Part shown: positions 8,953 through 16,620 of the stretch, piece after piece
Numbering within the stretch: position 1 is the first letter of the stretch
How the letters are laid out: each line of letters starts with the position of its first letter
DNA from: an uncultured Solobacterium sp.
Lineage (GTDB): Bacteria > Bacillota_I > Bacilli_A > Erysipelotrichales > Erysipelotrichaceae
Direction of reading: 5' to 3'
DNA: 36,906 nucleotides
NCBI GenBank assembly: GCA_900543035.1
Contig: UQPV01000025.1
Coordinates: forward strand, 1-36,906
Notes under the pieces: model-generated
What the model was told of the DNA's origin: nothing
Seen by the model: the letters and a program-made list of their open reading frames with translations, nothing else
Database searches by the model: none
Made by a program: the position numbers and the translations under genes

Positions 8953-9990
8953 TCAGTAGATCAGCATGCTCTTGATCCGCTCGGCAGGCACCTGATAACG
9001 GATGCCTTCGATCACGCGGGTCACATTGGCCAGCTCGGTGCGCTGCAGCACGATATACGCGCCGAACATGACAGATGCTTGTTGAGCGTAGTACAGCCTG
9101 CGCTTTGATGTCTGAAAGCGCAGCGCGTCCATATACCACCCGATATCTACTTCCGCTTCGTCGGGAATATCAAGATGATACCATGTGGATCGGATCAGCT
9201 TCAGCAGCGAGCGATCATCCTGCGCGGCGATCATCTCTTCCAGCTGCCCGGAATTCACATGAGTGAAAAAAGGATAAAGCGAATCACGGATCACGTCGCC
9301 TGAGGCATGGTAATAATGCTTCAGCCGGTAAATGATCTCCATGTTCTTCAGATCGATATCCATTCCGTGCAGCTCGCGCAGGTCACGTTGAAGCTTTCCT
9401 TTTGCAATTTTGTCGATGGTGCGCATTACCTTCGTATAGTAATGCTTCATCAGCGCATGCTCGCATGCGGTATAACTGATGTCGTTCTCCTCCCCTTTCG
9501 GCTGGCGATAGGGTGCGAGCAGCAATGCGTATGGTGTCTTTGCCAAGACATCCAGCATGTCGTCGAAGCAGCGCACAGCACCGATCTTCATCAGATCGAA
9601 GCTGGCAAATTCTTTCAGAAAGAGCGGCAGCTGGATGATGGCGTCATCATAGCGTCCGCTGATCATCATGCGCAGCGTTTCCAGGATCACCTTGATCTCA
9701 TTTTCTTCAATGTAGAGATGATAATAGGCGGCCTCCTTGCGGTCCGCATAGCGATAGAGCTTGATCACTTCGCGGAACACATCTTTGCGCAGAAGGTCTT
9801 CCAGCTGCCCGCGGTGCACGTTGTTCTCGCGCACATCCCGCAGCGCGTACTTGTAATGGGTCTCATTTTTCAGGTACGCCGCGATCTCAGGCACGTTGCG
9901 CCTGCTTAAGAGCTCGGCGTAATCGCGTTCATCAAGCTGCTCTCCATGCAGGCTTCTCACCTTTGCCGCGATGGCATTGGCTCTGGCCAT
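8953..9990 (-). CDS. ntpC: V-type ATPase subunit C
   Basis: This 345-residue subunit is the socket that seats the central shaft on the rotor ring. It is almost entirely helical, with the family features NAIAAKVRSL at the start, RNVPEIAAYLKN, and repeated helical bundles. A strong GGAGGGAGG site precedes the ATG. In Enterococcus this gene lies after the E subunit gene; here it lies upstream of ntpI, so the subunit order of this operon is rearranged. Confidence 0.93.
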   Translation of the reverse strand: MARANAIAAKVRSLHGEQLDERDYAELLSRRNVPEIAAYLKNETHYKYALRDVRENNVHRGQLEDLLRKDVFREVIKLYRYADRKEAAYYHLYIEENEIKVILETLRMMISGRYDDAIIQLPLFLKEFASFDLMKIGAVRCFDDMLDVLAKTPYALLLAPYRQPKGEENDISYTACEHALMKHYYTKVMRTIDKIAKGKLQRDLRELHGMDIDLKNMEIIYRLKHYYHASGDVIRDSLYPFFTHVNSGQLEEMIAAQDDRSLLKLIRSTWYHLDIPDEAEVDIGWYMDALRFQTSKRRLYYAQQASVMFGAYIVLQRTELANVTRVIEGIRYQVPAERIKSMLIY

Positions 9991-10016
9991 AGACCTCCCT
10001 CCTTTCTTTTCCTCGC

Positions 10017-10331
10017 TCAGTCGGCGTCAAGACAATGCGTGACGAGCTTGCGGACCCACTCTTCGCGGCTGCCGTCAAACTGCTGCTGCAGCTGCGCAGC
10101 AGTGTTCTCGTAACGCTTATTTTCTATCTCTTCCTGGCGGGTCAGCTGCGCCTGCAGCTCCTCGCGTTTCTTGCGAACGCGTTCTTTCGCGTCCTGCAGA
10201 TACTTTGCCTTGATGCTTTCCCGTTCCTCACGGATCAAAGACTGGATGTTGTCTTTTTCCTTCTGTTTCTCGAGCAGACGCAGGCGTGCTTCCCGGTCAG
10301 CGTCTACAATGTCTCTGATCATTTTTTCCAC
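10017..10331 (-). CDS. V-type ATPase subunit G/H (peripheral stalk coiled coil), GTG start
   Basis: This 104-residue protein is almost one continuous charged coiled coil rich in Glu, Lys, Arg and Gln, as expected for the stalk partner of subunit E. Identification rests on length, coiled-coil composition and its place as first ATPase gene. The start is GTG: GGAGGTG lies seven bases before it, whereas the next ATG is nine bases further in and badly spaced. It begins 30 bases after the ktrA stop with no terminator between, which ties the ATPase genes to the Ktr genes. Confidence 0.87.
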   Translation of the reverse strand: MEKMIRDIVDADREARLRLLEKQKEKDNIQSLIREERESIKAKYLQDAKERVRKKREELQAQLTRQEEIENKRYENTAAQLQQQFDGSREEWVRKLVTHCLDAD

Positions 10332-10361
10332 TGCAAAACACCTCCGTTTCCTGTAACGCGT

Positions 10362-11015
10362 TTACGAGTAATCGTCAGCGAAACGCGTCACGTTTTCTTC
10401 CTTTCCGATCACGGTGATCGTATCGCCATGGCACAGGCGGCAGTCCGGCCGGACATCTGTCTCGATCTGTTCTTCGTGATGGATCGCGATGACATTCAGC
10501 GAATAGCGTCTGCGCAGATCCATATCGACGATCGTCTTGCCGACCATGCGGTCACTGACTTCGATCTCGATGATCTCGATGTCCTTGCCGATCGGCAGGA
10601 AGTCCACGAGATTCTTGCGCAGGATGCGCTTGGCGATGCGCAGCGCCATGTCCCTTTCAGGATAAACAACGGTAGCGCCCAGCTTGGCAAGCACCTCGCC
10701 CTGTTCCGCGCTGGTCGCCTTGGAGATGACCGGCACGCCCAGATTGAGCACGTTCAGCGTGACCAAGATGCTGGTTTCGACTTTGCTGCCGATACAGACG
10801 GCAACCATATCACAATTCTGGATCCCGATCTCGATCAGCACCTCTTTTGACAGTTTCTTGGCGACAAACGCGTATTCGCTGAATTCACGAAATTCCTTGA
10901 CGCGCTCCTCATCCATATCGACACCGATGACTTCTTTTCCGGCTTCTGCGAGCTTCTTGGCCAGCGGCATGCCAAATCTGCCCAGACCGATAACAGCGAT
11001 TGCATTTTTCTTCAT
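10362..11015 (-). CDS. ktrA: Ktr potassium uptake regulatory subunit (RCK protein)
   Basis: This 217-residue cytoplasmic gating protein for KtrB has an N-terminal Rossmann RCK_N domain with the nucleotide motif GLGRFG (start region) and VIGVDMD, and a C-terminal RCK_C domain (about 135-217). In known Ktr systems an octameric KtrA ring opens the channel with ATP and RCK_C domains of relatives bind c-di-AMP. The frame opens at 11048, but the ATG at 11015 has AGGAG in front and fits the family start (MKKNAIAVIG). It starts 10 bases after ktrB. Confidence 0.93.
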   Translation of the reverse strand: MKKNAIAVIGLGRFGMPLAKKLAEAGKEVIGVDMDEERVKEFREFSEYAFVAKKLSKEVLIEIGIQNCDMVAVCIGSKVETSILVTLNVLNLGVPVISKATSAEQGEVLAKLGATVVYPERDMALRIAKRILRKNLVDFLPIGKDIEIIEIEVSDRMVGKTIVDMDLRRRYSLNVIAIHHEEQIETDVRPDCRLCHGDTITVIGKEENVTRFADDYS

Positions 11016-11025
11016 ATGTTTTCTC

Positions 11026-12342
11026 CTATCCGATGGAAATATCCTCACTTGTGTATACTGCGGTGCCCGGTTCCTTGAAGGTACCCAGGGTAGCGATGGT
11101 CATGACGCCCAGACGTCCGGTAAACATCGTCAGGATCAGGATGATCTTGGCGATGACGCCCAGCTCGGAAGTTATGCCGGTGGACAATCCGACCGTACCG
11201 AACGCGGAAACGCATTCGAACAGCAGCTGCATGAAGGAATATTCAGGTTCCGCCACACACAGCAGCATCGTGCCGAGACAGACGACGAACAGTGACATGA
11301 TCAGCACGATGAATGCCTGCATGATCGTCTTATCTTCGATGCGGCGCTTGAATGCCACACAGTGCCCGTTCTTCATGGTGCGGCGGATCGCGCTGAAGAT
11401 CACGAAGATGGTGCTCGTCTTGATACCGCCGCCGGTAGAGCCCGGGGAAGCACCGATGAACATCAGGATCACCAGGATGAACAAGCCTGCATTCGTAAAG
11501 GTGCCCAGCGGATATGTGGAAAATCCAGCCGTACGGGCCGAAACACTGTGAAAGAATGCGCCGAGCCATGTGATGTCTTCGGTCAGCTTCAGACCGATCG
11601 TACCGATGACGATCAAGAAGCCGGTCACCGTGATGACCACCTTAGAATGCAGCGTGAGCTTGCGAAAGCTGCGCTTGCGCCAAACTTCCATGATGACCAG
11701 AAAACCGATACCGCCAAAGATGATCAGCCCTGCCGTCACCAGATTGAGCAAGACATCATTTTGATACGGGATCAGGTTCTGCAAGCCGCCCAGCACATCA
11801 AAGCCCGAGTTGTTGAACGCCGCCACAGAATGGAACAATGCGATGCCAAGGGCATCCATGGGCGGATAATCCTGCACGAATACGATGAAGCTGAGCAGGG
11901 CGCCCACGCCCTCAAACAGCAAGGTCAGCTTCAGCACCGACTTGACGAGCTTGACGAGCCCGCCGTAGGTGCTCACGTTCCAGGATTCCTTGATCAGCTG
12001 CCTGGCCTTCAGGCCGATACGTTTTCCCGCCGCCAAGATCAAGGTGACGCCGACGCATGTCACGCCGAGCCCGCCGATCTGGATCAGCGCCGCGACCACG
12101 GTCCGTCCGAACACAGTAAAGTGATCGGCAGTGTCGATGGCGATCAGTCCCGTCACACAGACGGCACTGGTTGAAGTAAAGAGTGCGTCGATAAAACTGA
12201 CCGTCGCGTCATCCCTGACCGAGATCGGAAGCATCAAGATCAGCGCCCCTATTAAGATAACAGCCGCAAAACCTGCGGACAGCAGCTGCGGCGGGGATGA
12301 GTTCGAGATCAGTTTTTTCGCGCGTTGCAATACATTGCCCAT
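11026..12342 (-). CDS. ktrB: Ktr potassium uptake membrane subunit
   Basis: This 438-residue channel-like transporter of the Trk/Ktr/HKT family has four membrane-pore-membrane repeats. The four selectivity-filter signatures are visible: TSAVCVTGL, AAFNNSGFD, SARTAGFS and SAFGTVGLS, each with the key glycine. It normally takes up K+, sometimes with Na+. The ATG at 12342 was chosen over the frame opening at 12363 because AAGGAG is correctly spaced before it. It is the first gene of the operon and lies just after a terminator-bearing leader, so that leader probably controls the whole Ktr/V-ATPase unit. Confidence 0.95.
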   Translation of the reverse strand: MGNVLQRAKKLISNSSPPQLLSAGFAAVILIGALILMLPISVRDDATVSFIDALFTSTSAVCVTGLIAIDTADHFTVFGRTVVAALIQIGGLGVTCVGVTLILAAGKRIGLKARQLIKESWNVSTYGGLVKLVKSVLKLTLLFEGVGALLSFIVFVQDYPPMDALGIALFHSVAAFNNSGFDVLGGLQNLIPYQNDVLLNLVTAGLIIFGGIGFLVIMEVWRKRSFRKLTLHSKVVITVTGFLIVIGTIGLKLTEDITWLGAFFHSVSARTAGFSTYPLGTFTNAGLFILVILMFIGASPGSTGGGIKTSTIFVIFSAIRRTMKNGHCVAFKRRIEDKTIMQAFIVLIMSLFVVCLGTMLLCVAEPEYSFMQLLFECVSAFGTVGLSTGITSELGVIAKIILILTMFTGRLGVMTIATLGTFKEPGTAVYTSEDISIG

Positions 12343-12361
12343 AACAAACTCCTTCGCTGTC

Positions 12362-12394
12362 AAAAAAAGACAGCCGGCAACGAGGCTGTCTTTT
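12362..12394 (-). terminator. Intrinsic terminator in the ktrB leader (attenuator)
   Basis: Read on the minus strand, AAAAGACAGCC pairs perfectly with GGCTGTCTTTT around an 8-base loop and is followed by a run of T. It ends about 20 bases before the ktrB ATG and lies downstream of the promoter, so it can only act as a regulated attenuator of the operon, or as a leaky one. Confidence 0.85.
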
Positions 12395-12462
12395 CATTCA
12401 ATAAGAAAAGCATTGAATAAATAAAGCTTACGCTTTATGACAGACTCCACCGCTTATTCAAC
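12395..12462 (-). promoter_or_regulatory. Structured RNA leader of the ktr/V-ATPase operon, candidate riboswitch
   Basis: On the minus strand the leader forms stem P1, TTGAATAA (12461-12454) with TTATTCAA (12420-12413). Inside it is a hairpin ATAAAGC-GTAA-GCTTTAT (12438-12421). All unpaired bases fall on the 5' side, in the purine-rich bulge GCGGTGGAGTCTGTC. The 3' strand of P1 can instead pair with ATTGAAT (12402-12396), and CTTTTC (12410-12405) can pair with GAAAAG (12395-12390), which would block the terminator. A P1-stabilising ligand would therefore favour read-through. The gene set (K+ uptake plus V-ATPase) suggests an ion sensor such as a Na+ riboswitch; I cannot confirm a class from memory. 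Confidence 0.55.
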
Positions 12463-12468
12463 GGTAAG

Positions 12469-12497
12469 ACTTTATCATAGTCGCATGGCAAAGTCAA
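12469..12497 (-). promoter_or_regulatory. Promoter of the ktr/V-ATPase operon
   Basis: On the minus strand, TTGACT (12497-12492) and TAAAGT (12474-12469) are separated by 17 bases, with an extended TG one base before the -10. Transcription would start near 12462, right at the first stem of the leader. The rest of the gene-free interval from 12343 to 12724 holds the leader, this promoter, an AT-rich stretch (about 12500-12665) in which I see no gene, and the birA promoter. Confidence 0.75.
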
Positions 12498-12671
12498 CAT
12501 GAGGAAACCAACGAATGCTATCTTGTTCATTTCCGGTTCATATTATACTCCTGTCCATTCAAAATTCCAGTAAAAAGTCACGCAAAACATACACTTTTTC
12601 CGTCAACGTCTATTTTCCGCATCATCTATGCAAATATACGCATCCTGCTTGTGAAATGAAGCCGTTTTCAC

Positions 12672-12700
12672 TTTACGGGATGCGCCGCTTCTGTTAAGAT
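12672..12700 (+). promoter_or_regulatory. Promoter of birA
   Basis: TTTACG (12672-12677) and TAAGAT (12695-12700) are 17 bases apart, with TG one base before the -10. An AGGAGGG ribosome site follows at 12712-12718. No operator-like palindrome is seen. Confidence 0.5.
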
Positions 12701-12724
12701 GAGGAAAACACAGGAGGGATAGCG

Positions 12725-13486
12725 ATGGAAACTAACCAGGCCGGGATGCCTCGCGGATGGACGATGCTCCCCACAGCAGATTCGCTGGATTCCACCAACA
12801 CCTGGCTCAAGACACACGTGGAGGGATGCGCGGATCGCAGCGTGCTGATCGCCAGGGAACAGACTGCCGGAAGAGGCCGCAACGGCCGCATATTTCACTC
12901 GGCCAAGGACCGGGGGCTATATCTCTCCATCTTGTTGAAACAAGAGCAAAGCACGGCGCAGCTGAACAAAGTGACGGCGCTCAGCGCCCTGGCGCTGCAG
13001 CGCGCCGTTATGGAAAGCTGCGGTCTGCTCACCCAGATCAAATGGGTCAATGACCTGTACTGCCGCGGATACAAGATCGCCGGGATCCTGTGCGAAGCGC
13101 TGCGCACCAAGGAACGCACTGAAGCGCTCATCATCGGCTTCGGTGTCAACGTCTTCTCCCAGGACTTTCCGGACATGACGGGCAACCGCCCGGGCGCCAT
13201 CGCTGACTTCAGCCCTGCCCCGCCTTCCATGGATCTGCTGATCAGCGCGCTGCTGCGGCAGATCGACGACTGTCTCCGCCACCTGGACGATCCAAAATAC
13301 ATGCAGGCATACCGTGCATGCTCCTGCGTCATCAATCAGCCCATCCTCGTCAAAGAGCCGCATGGAACATATGAAGCCTTTGCCGAGGACATCGACGAAC
13401 AAGGCCGTCTCCTCATCCGCTGCGGCAGCGAGAAAAAATACCTGTGCAGCGGCGAGATCAGCATACGCCCCATCTCTTCCCGATGA
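12725..13486 (+). CDS. birA: Biotin-[acetyl-CoA carboxylase] ligase, single-domain form
   Basis: This 253-residue enzyme makes biotinyl-AMP and attaches biotin to the lysine of AccB. The catalytic motif GRGRNGR is at 49-55, followed by KWVND (KWPND in E. coli) and KIAGILCE; the small C-terminal SH3-like domain is present. The N-terminal DNA-binding helix-turn-helix of bifunctional BirA is absent, so it should be an enzyme only, not the biotin repressor. It lies divergent from ktrB and convergent with the end of the fatty-acid operon that encodes its substrate AccB. Confidence 0.93.
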   Translation: METNQAGMPRGWTMLPTADSLDSTNTWLKTHVEGCADRSVLIAREQTAGRGRNGRIFHSAKDRGLYLSILLKQEQSTAQLNKVTALSALALQRAVMESCGLLTQIKWVNDLYCRGYKIAGILCEALRTKERTEALIIGFGVNVFSQDFPDMTGNRPGAIADFSPAPPSMDLLISALLRQIDDCLRHLDDPKYMQAYRACSCVINQPILVKEPHGTYEAFAEDIDEQGRLLIRCGSEKKYLCSGEISIRPISSR

Positions 13487-13491
13487 CCCTT

Positions 13492-13523
13492 GCCTTTCTT
13501 CGATCAGAAGAGAGGCATTTTTT
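13492..13523 (+). terminator. Terminator of birA
   Basis: GCCTTTCTTC pairs with GAAGAGAGGC (one G-U pair) around a 5-base loop and is followed by TTTTTT. Confidence 0.85.
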
Positions 13524-13573
13524 CACTGATCAGCGATTTCCCAGAAAACATGATCTTCGGATCTTCAATAACG

Positions 13574-13595
13574 AAAAAGCCCGGTACGCCCGGGC
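13574..13595 (-). terminator. Terminator of the fatty-acid operon after hlyIII
   Basis: On the minus strand GCCCGG and CCGGGC form a perfect stem with a GCGTA loop, followed by TTTTT. It lies just downstream of the hlyIII stop. Confidence 0.82.
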
Positions 13596-13602
13596 AAGAA
13601 AC

Positions 13603-14235
13603 TCAATATAAATAATAAAGGAAAGCGATGCCCTGCAGGATGCCGGCAACAGCCACGAAAAGGTGCCAGATGACATGGGCATAAGGAAACGGCTTCTTCG
13701 CATAGATGAACGCGCCGACGCTGTAGGCGATGCCGCCGGCTGCCACATAGAGCAGAAAAGGCAGCGAAGCGCGCTGGATCAGCTGCGGAAGCAGGATGAT
13801 CACGCTCCATCCCATGCACAGGTAGATCGCCAAGGACAGCTTGCTGTTCTTGCGCTTGGCAAAGATCTTATAGAAGATGCCGATGATGACCATTCCCCAC
13901 TGGAACACGAGGAGGCCGATCTTCATCCAGCCATCCATGATGGCGATGACTGCCGGCGTATAGCTGCCAGCGATCGCCAGATAGATGCAGATGTGGTCAA
14001 AGATGTGCAGGACATCCTTTGCGGCCGATCCCGCCGGCATGGCGTGATACAGCGCAGACGCCGTGAACATGCAGATCATGCACAAAAAGAAGATCAGGAT
14101 GCCGACGCCGGCCACCGTGCCCTGCGCCGCCCATGTCTGCGGCACGCCGATGCACATCCAGATGATGAAGGCGGCGGCCATGACGCCGTGGGTCAGGACG
14201 TTCAGCTTTTCCTCACGGCTCAGTTCAGCGCGCAT
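13603..14235 (-). CDS. Hemolysin III family (PAQR-like) membrane protein
   Basis: This protein of about 210 residues has seven predicted membrane helices and the family pattern: an early HG in NVLTHG, SALYHAMP with its conserved His, HIFDHICIYLAIAGSYTP, and a late AHVIWHLFVAVAG. These His/Ser/Asp residues form the zinc site of PAQR/HlyIII hydrolase-like proteins. The true bacterial role is poorly known; related PAQR proteins act in membrane-lipid homeostasis, which fits its place as last gene of the fatty-acid operon. The ATG at 14235 (after AGAGGA) overlaps the end of plsC by 11 bases, so it is translationally coupled. Confidence 0.88.
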   Translation of the reverse strand: MRAELSREEKLNVLTHGVMAAAFIIWMCIGVPQTWAAQGTVAGVGILIFFLCMICMFTASALYHAMPAGSAAKDVLHIFDHICIYLAIAGSYTPAVIAIMDGWMKIGLLVFQWGMVIIGIFYKIFAKRKNSKLSLAIYLCMGWSVIILLPQLIQRASLPFLLYVAAGGIAYSVGAFIYAKKPFPYAHVIWHLFVAVAGILQGIAFLYYLY

Positions 14236-14908
14236 AGACATTCCTCTGGATCTCATCGTGCAGGCGCGTCAGCAGCTCTTCCTGCTTGATCTTTCCATAC
14301 TCTTCATACGGGATCGGCTTCCCGTAGATGACGCTGATACTGCGGATATGGCTCTTTTTCTCATCCAGGGCATAACAATGCTTCAGCGTGACCGGGACGA
14401 TGGCGGCCTTGCCCATATAGGCCGGCTGCAGCGATCCCATCTTGAACGCATGCATCTCATCCCCCTTGGAGCGCGTGCCTTCCGGAAAGATGAGCAGGTT
14501 CTTGCCCTGCTTCAGCCTGCGCGCGCTCTCTCTGAGCATATGCACATTGCCCTCTCTGGTCTCCCGGTCAAAATGGATCGTGCCGATGAGCTGCGCCCAC
14601 CGTCCCAGCAGCGGGATGCTTTCATTTTCCTTCTTGGAGATGAACGCGAGGGGGATCGGACAGCTGGCCACGATCGGCGCAGGATCCAGCGTCCCCTGAT
14701 GATTAGAGACAAAGAACAGCGGGCCCTGCGTCGGAAGTTCCTCCGCTCCCTGCACATGCAGCTCGAAGCCGAACGCTTTGATGGCCTTGCGGCTGTATCT
14801 CTGCAGCACGCGGTAATTCTTTTCCCATTCGTCCATGCTGCGGCGGCGGGAGATGATCCACGCTCCCGGCAGAAGATGTGCCACTCTCAGTATCTGAAAT
14901 GGCGTCAT
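14225..14908 (-). CDS. plsC: 1-acyl-sn-glycerol-3-phosphate acyltransferase
   Basis: This 227-residue enzyme acylates lysophosphatidic acid to phosphatidic acid at the inner membrane face. The catalytic HX4D motif appears in SNHQGTLDPA and the substrate-binding motif in FPEGTRSKG. A hydrophobic N-terminal segment is short but present. It lies 23 bases after fabZ with AAAGGA ahead. Its presence in the operon links chain synthesis directly to phospholipid assembly. Confidence 0.93.
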   Translation of the reverse strand: MTPFQILRVAHLLPGAWIISRRRSMDEWEKNYRVLQRYSRKAIKAFGFELHVQGAEELPTQGPLFFVSNHQGTLDPAPIVASCPIPLAFISKKENESIPLLGRWAQLIGTIHFDRETREGNVHMLRESARRLKQGKNLLIFPEGTRSKGDEMHAFKMGSLQPAYMGKAAIVPVTLKHCYALDEKKSHIRSISVIYGKPIPYEEYGKIKQEELLTRLHDEIQRNVYAR

Positions 14909-14931
14909 GTTATCACGGTCCTTTCAGTAGC

Positions 14932-15369
14932 TTATTTTGCGTCGCTCAGCGCGCACATGATCTCGCCGCGGGCGGCCACTTCGCCATCCACGCTGGCGCA
15001 CACATCGGCAAAATAGATGCCGGCGCGCTGATTGGTGAGCTTCACTTCCAGCTTCAGGACATCACCAGGGATGACCATGCGGCGGAAACGCATCTTGTTG
15101 ATGCCGGCAAATACGCCGATCTTGCCCTTGTTCTCTTCACGGGAGAGCAGAAGCACGCAGCCGGTCTGCGCCAGCGCCTCCACGATGAGCACGCCCGGCA
15201 TCAGATGCTGCTGCGGGAAATGCCCCAGAAACTGCATCTCATTGGCGCTCACGCACTTATGACCGACGATGCTCGTGCCATCTTCCCCGATGCTGTCGAT
15301 CTGATCGACCAGCAGGAACGGATAACGGTGCGGGATGATCTTCTGAATGTCATTGGAATTGTATACCAT
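14932..15369 (-). CDS. fabZ: 3-hydroxyacyl-[ACP] dehydratase
   Basis: This 145-residue hot-dog-fold enzyme dehydrates beta-hydroxyacyl-ACP to trans-2-enoyl-ACP. The catalytic His50 and Glu64 stand in GHFPQQHLMPGVLIVEALAQ. IIPHRYPFLLVDQI at the start is the family signature. It starts three bases after the fabF stop. No FabA, FabN or FabM isomerase gene is in the window, so the route to unsaturated acids is not visible here. Confidence 0.96.
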   Translation of the reverse strand: MVYNSNDIQKIIPHRYPFLLVDQIDSIGEDGTSIVGHKCVSANEMQFLGHFPQQHLMPGVLIVEALAQTGCVLLLSREENKGKIGVFAGINKMRFRRMVIPGDVLKLEVKLTNQRAGIYFADVCASVDGEVAARGEIMCALSDAK

Positions 15370-15372
15370 GGA

Positions 15373-16611
15373 TTACTCCTCCCATTTCGCAAATACCAGC
15401 GAAGCATTATGTCCGCCGAAGCCCAGCGAATTGCTCATCGCATAGCGCAGGTCTGCTTCCCGGCCCTCATTGGCCACGATGTCCAGGTCGCAGTCCGCAT
15501 CCGGCTTGGCATAGTTGATGGTCGGAGGAATGTAGTTTTCCTCCAATGCCTTCAAGGTGATGATCGCTTCGATGGCGCCGCTTGCCCCCAGCAGATGACC
15601 GGTGTTGGACTTCGTAGAAGACATCGCCAGATGATGCGCGTGCTCGCCGAACGCCAGCTTGACGGCTGCTGTCTCCGTACGGTCGTTGAGCGGGGTGCTC
15701 GTGCCATGTGCGTTGATGTAGTCGATGTCCTCCGGCTTCAGGCCGGCGTCCTTCACCGCCTGTACCATCGCTCTGGCGCCGCCGCTGCCATCTTCCAGCG
15801 GAGCGGTGATGTGGTGAGCATCGCAGGTCGCGCCATAGCCGATTATCTCGCCGTAGATATGGGCGCCGCGCGCCTTGGCGTGCGCATATTCCTCCAGCAC
15901 CAGGATGCCGGCGCCTTCGCCCATGACGAAGCCATGACGTTCCTGATCGAACGGGATGCTGGCGCGCGTCTTGTCCTCGCCCTCGCACAGGGCGCGCATG
16001 GACATGAAGCCCGCGATGGCCAGCGGCGTGATGGCCGCTTCGCTGCCGCCTGCCAGCATGATGTCCTCATAGCCGTCCCGGATCTTATGGAATGCTTCAC
16101 CGATCGCGTTGCTGGCGGCGGCACATGCCGTTACCGTGGAGGAGCAGTGCCCTTTGCAGCCCCAGTCGATAGCGACCGTGCCGGCTGCCAGATTGATGAG
16201 CGTCATCGGGATGAAGAACGGAGAGACACGGCTCGGCCCTCTGCTCTCCATGTTTTTCTGTGCCGTCTCGATCGTCTCGATGCCGCCGATGCCCGAACCG
16301 ATCAGCACGCCGAAGCGCTCCATATCCTCTTCTTCCGTATTCAGCCCGCTGTCTGCCATCGCCTGCTTGGCCGCGATGCGCGCAAACTGGGTGAAGCGGT
16401 CATTGAACTTCAGCTCGCGCTTGCTGAAGTACTGCTCCATATCCAGATCCTTCACCTCTGCCGCGAGCTTGACCTTATACTCAGCGGTGTCAAAATGCGT
16501 GATCGCATCGATGCCGCACTTGTTTTCCCGGATGCCCTGCCACAGCTCGGCAGCGGTGTTGCCGATGGGTGAAACAGCACCCATGCCCGTCACTACAACT
16601 CTGCGTTTCAT
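15373..16611 (-). CDS. fabF: 3-oxoacyl-[ACP] synthase II
   Basis: This 412-residue condensing enzyme extends acyl-ACP with malonyl-ACP. The catalytic triad is Cys163 (VTACAAAS), His302 (NAHGTSTP) and His339 (KSNTGHLLGA). Full length for FabF. It is preceded by AGGAGG and lies 9 bases after fabG. It is the only elongating condensing enzyme in the operon. Confidence 0.97.
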   Translation of the reverse strand: MKRRVVVTGMGAVSPIGNTAAELWQGIRENKCGIDAITHFDTAEYKVKLAAEVKDLDMEQYFSKRELKFNDRFTQFARIAAKQAMADSGLNTEEEDMERFGVLIGSGIGGIETIETAQKNMESRGPSRVSPFFIPMTLINLAAGTVAIDWGCKGHCSSTVTACAAASNAIGEAFHKIRDGYEDIMLAGGSEAAITPLAIAGFMSMRALCEGEDKTRASIPFDQERHGFVMGEGAGILVLEEYAHAKARGAHIYGEIIGYGATCDAHHITAPLEDGSGGARAMVQAVKDAGLKPEDIDYINAHGTSTPLNDRTETAAVKLAFGEHAHHLAMSSTKSNTGHLLGASGAIEAIITLKALEENYIPPTINYAKPDADCDLDIVANEGREADLRYAMSNSLGFGGHNASLVFAKWEE

Positions 16612-16620
16612 GTTTACCTC

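Noticed and set aside
8930..9139. A 70-residue N-terminal extension of the V-ATPase I subunit
   Set aside because: It overlaps ntpC in another frame, has no family similarity, and a well-spaced ribosome site marks the ATG at 8929.
12343..12462. c-di-AMP (ydaO/yuaA) riboswitch, common before ktr genes
   Set aside because: The conserved blocks of that class (long two-domain RNA with GGGG-A-CC type segments) are not visible and the leader is too short.
12515..12697. A 60-codon plus-strand frame between the ktr promoter and birA
   Set aside because: No ribosome site, it overlaps the birA promoter, and the residues look like translated AT-rich spacer.
14878..16572. A 564-residue plus-strand open frame opposite fabZ and fabF
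   Set aside because: It lies entirely across two clear fatty-acid genes; composition (His, Arg, Asp rich) is typical of a reverse shadow of GC-rich coding sequence.
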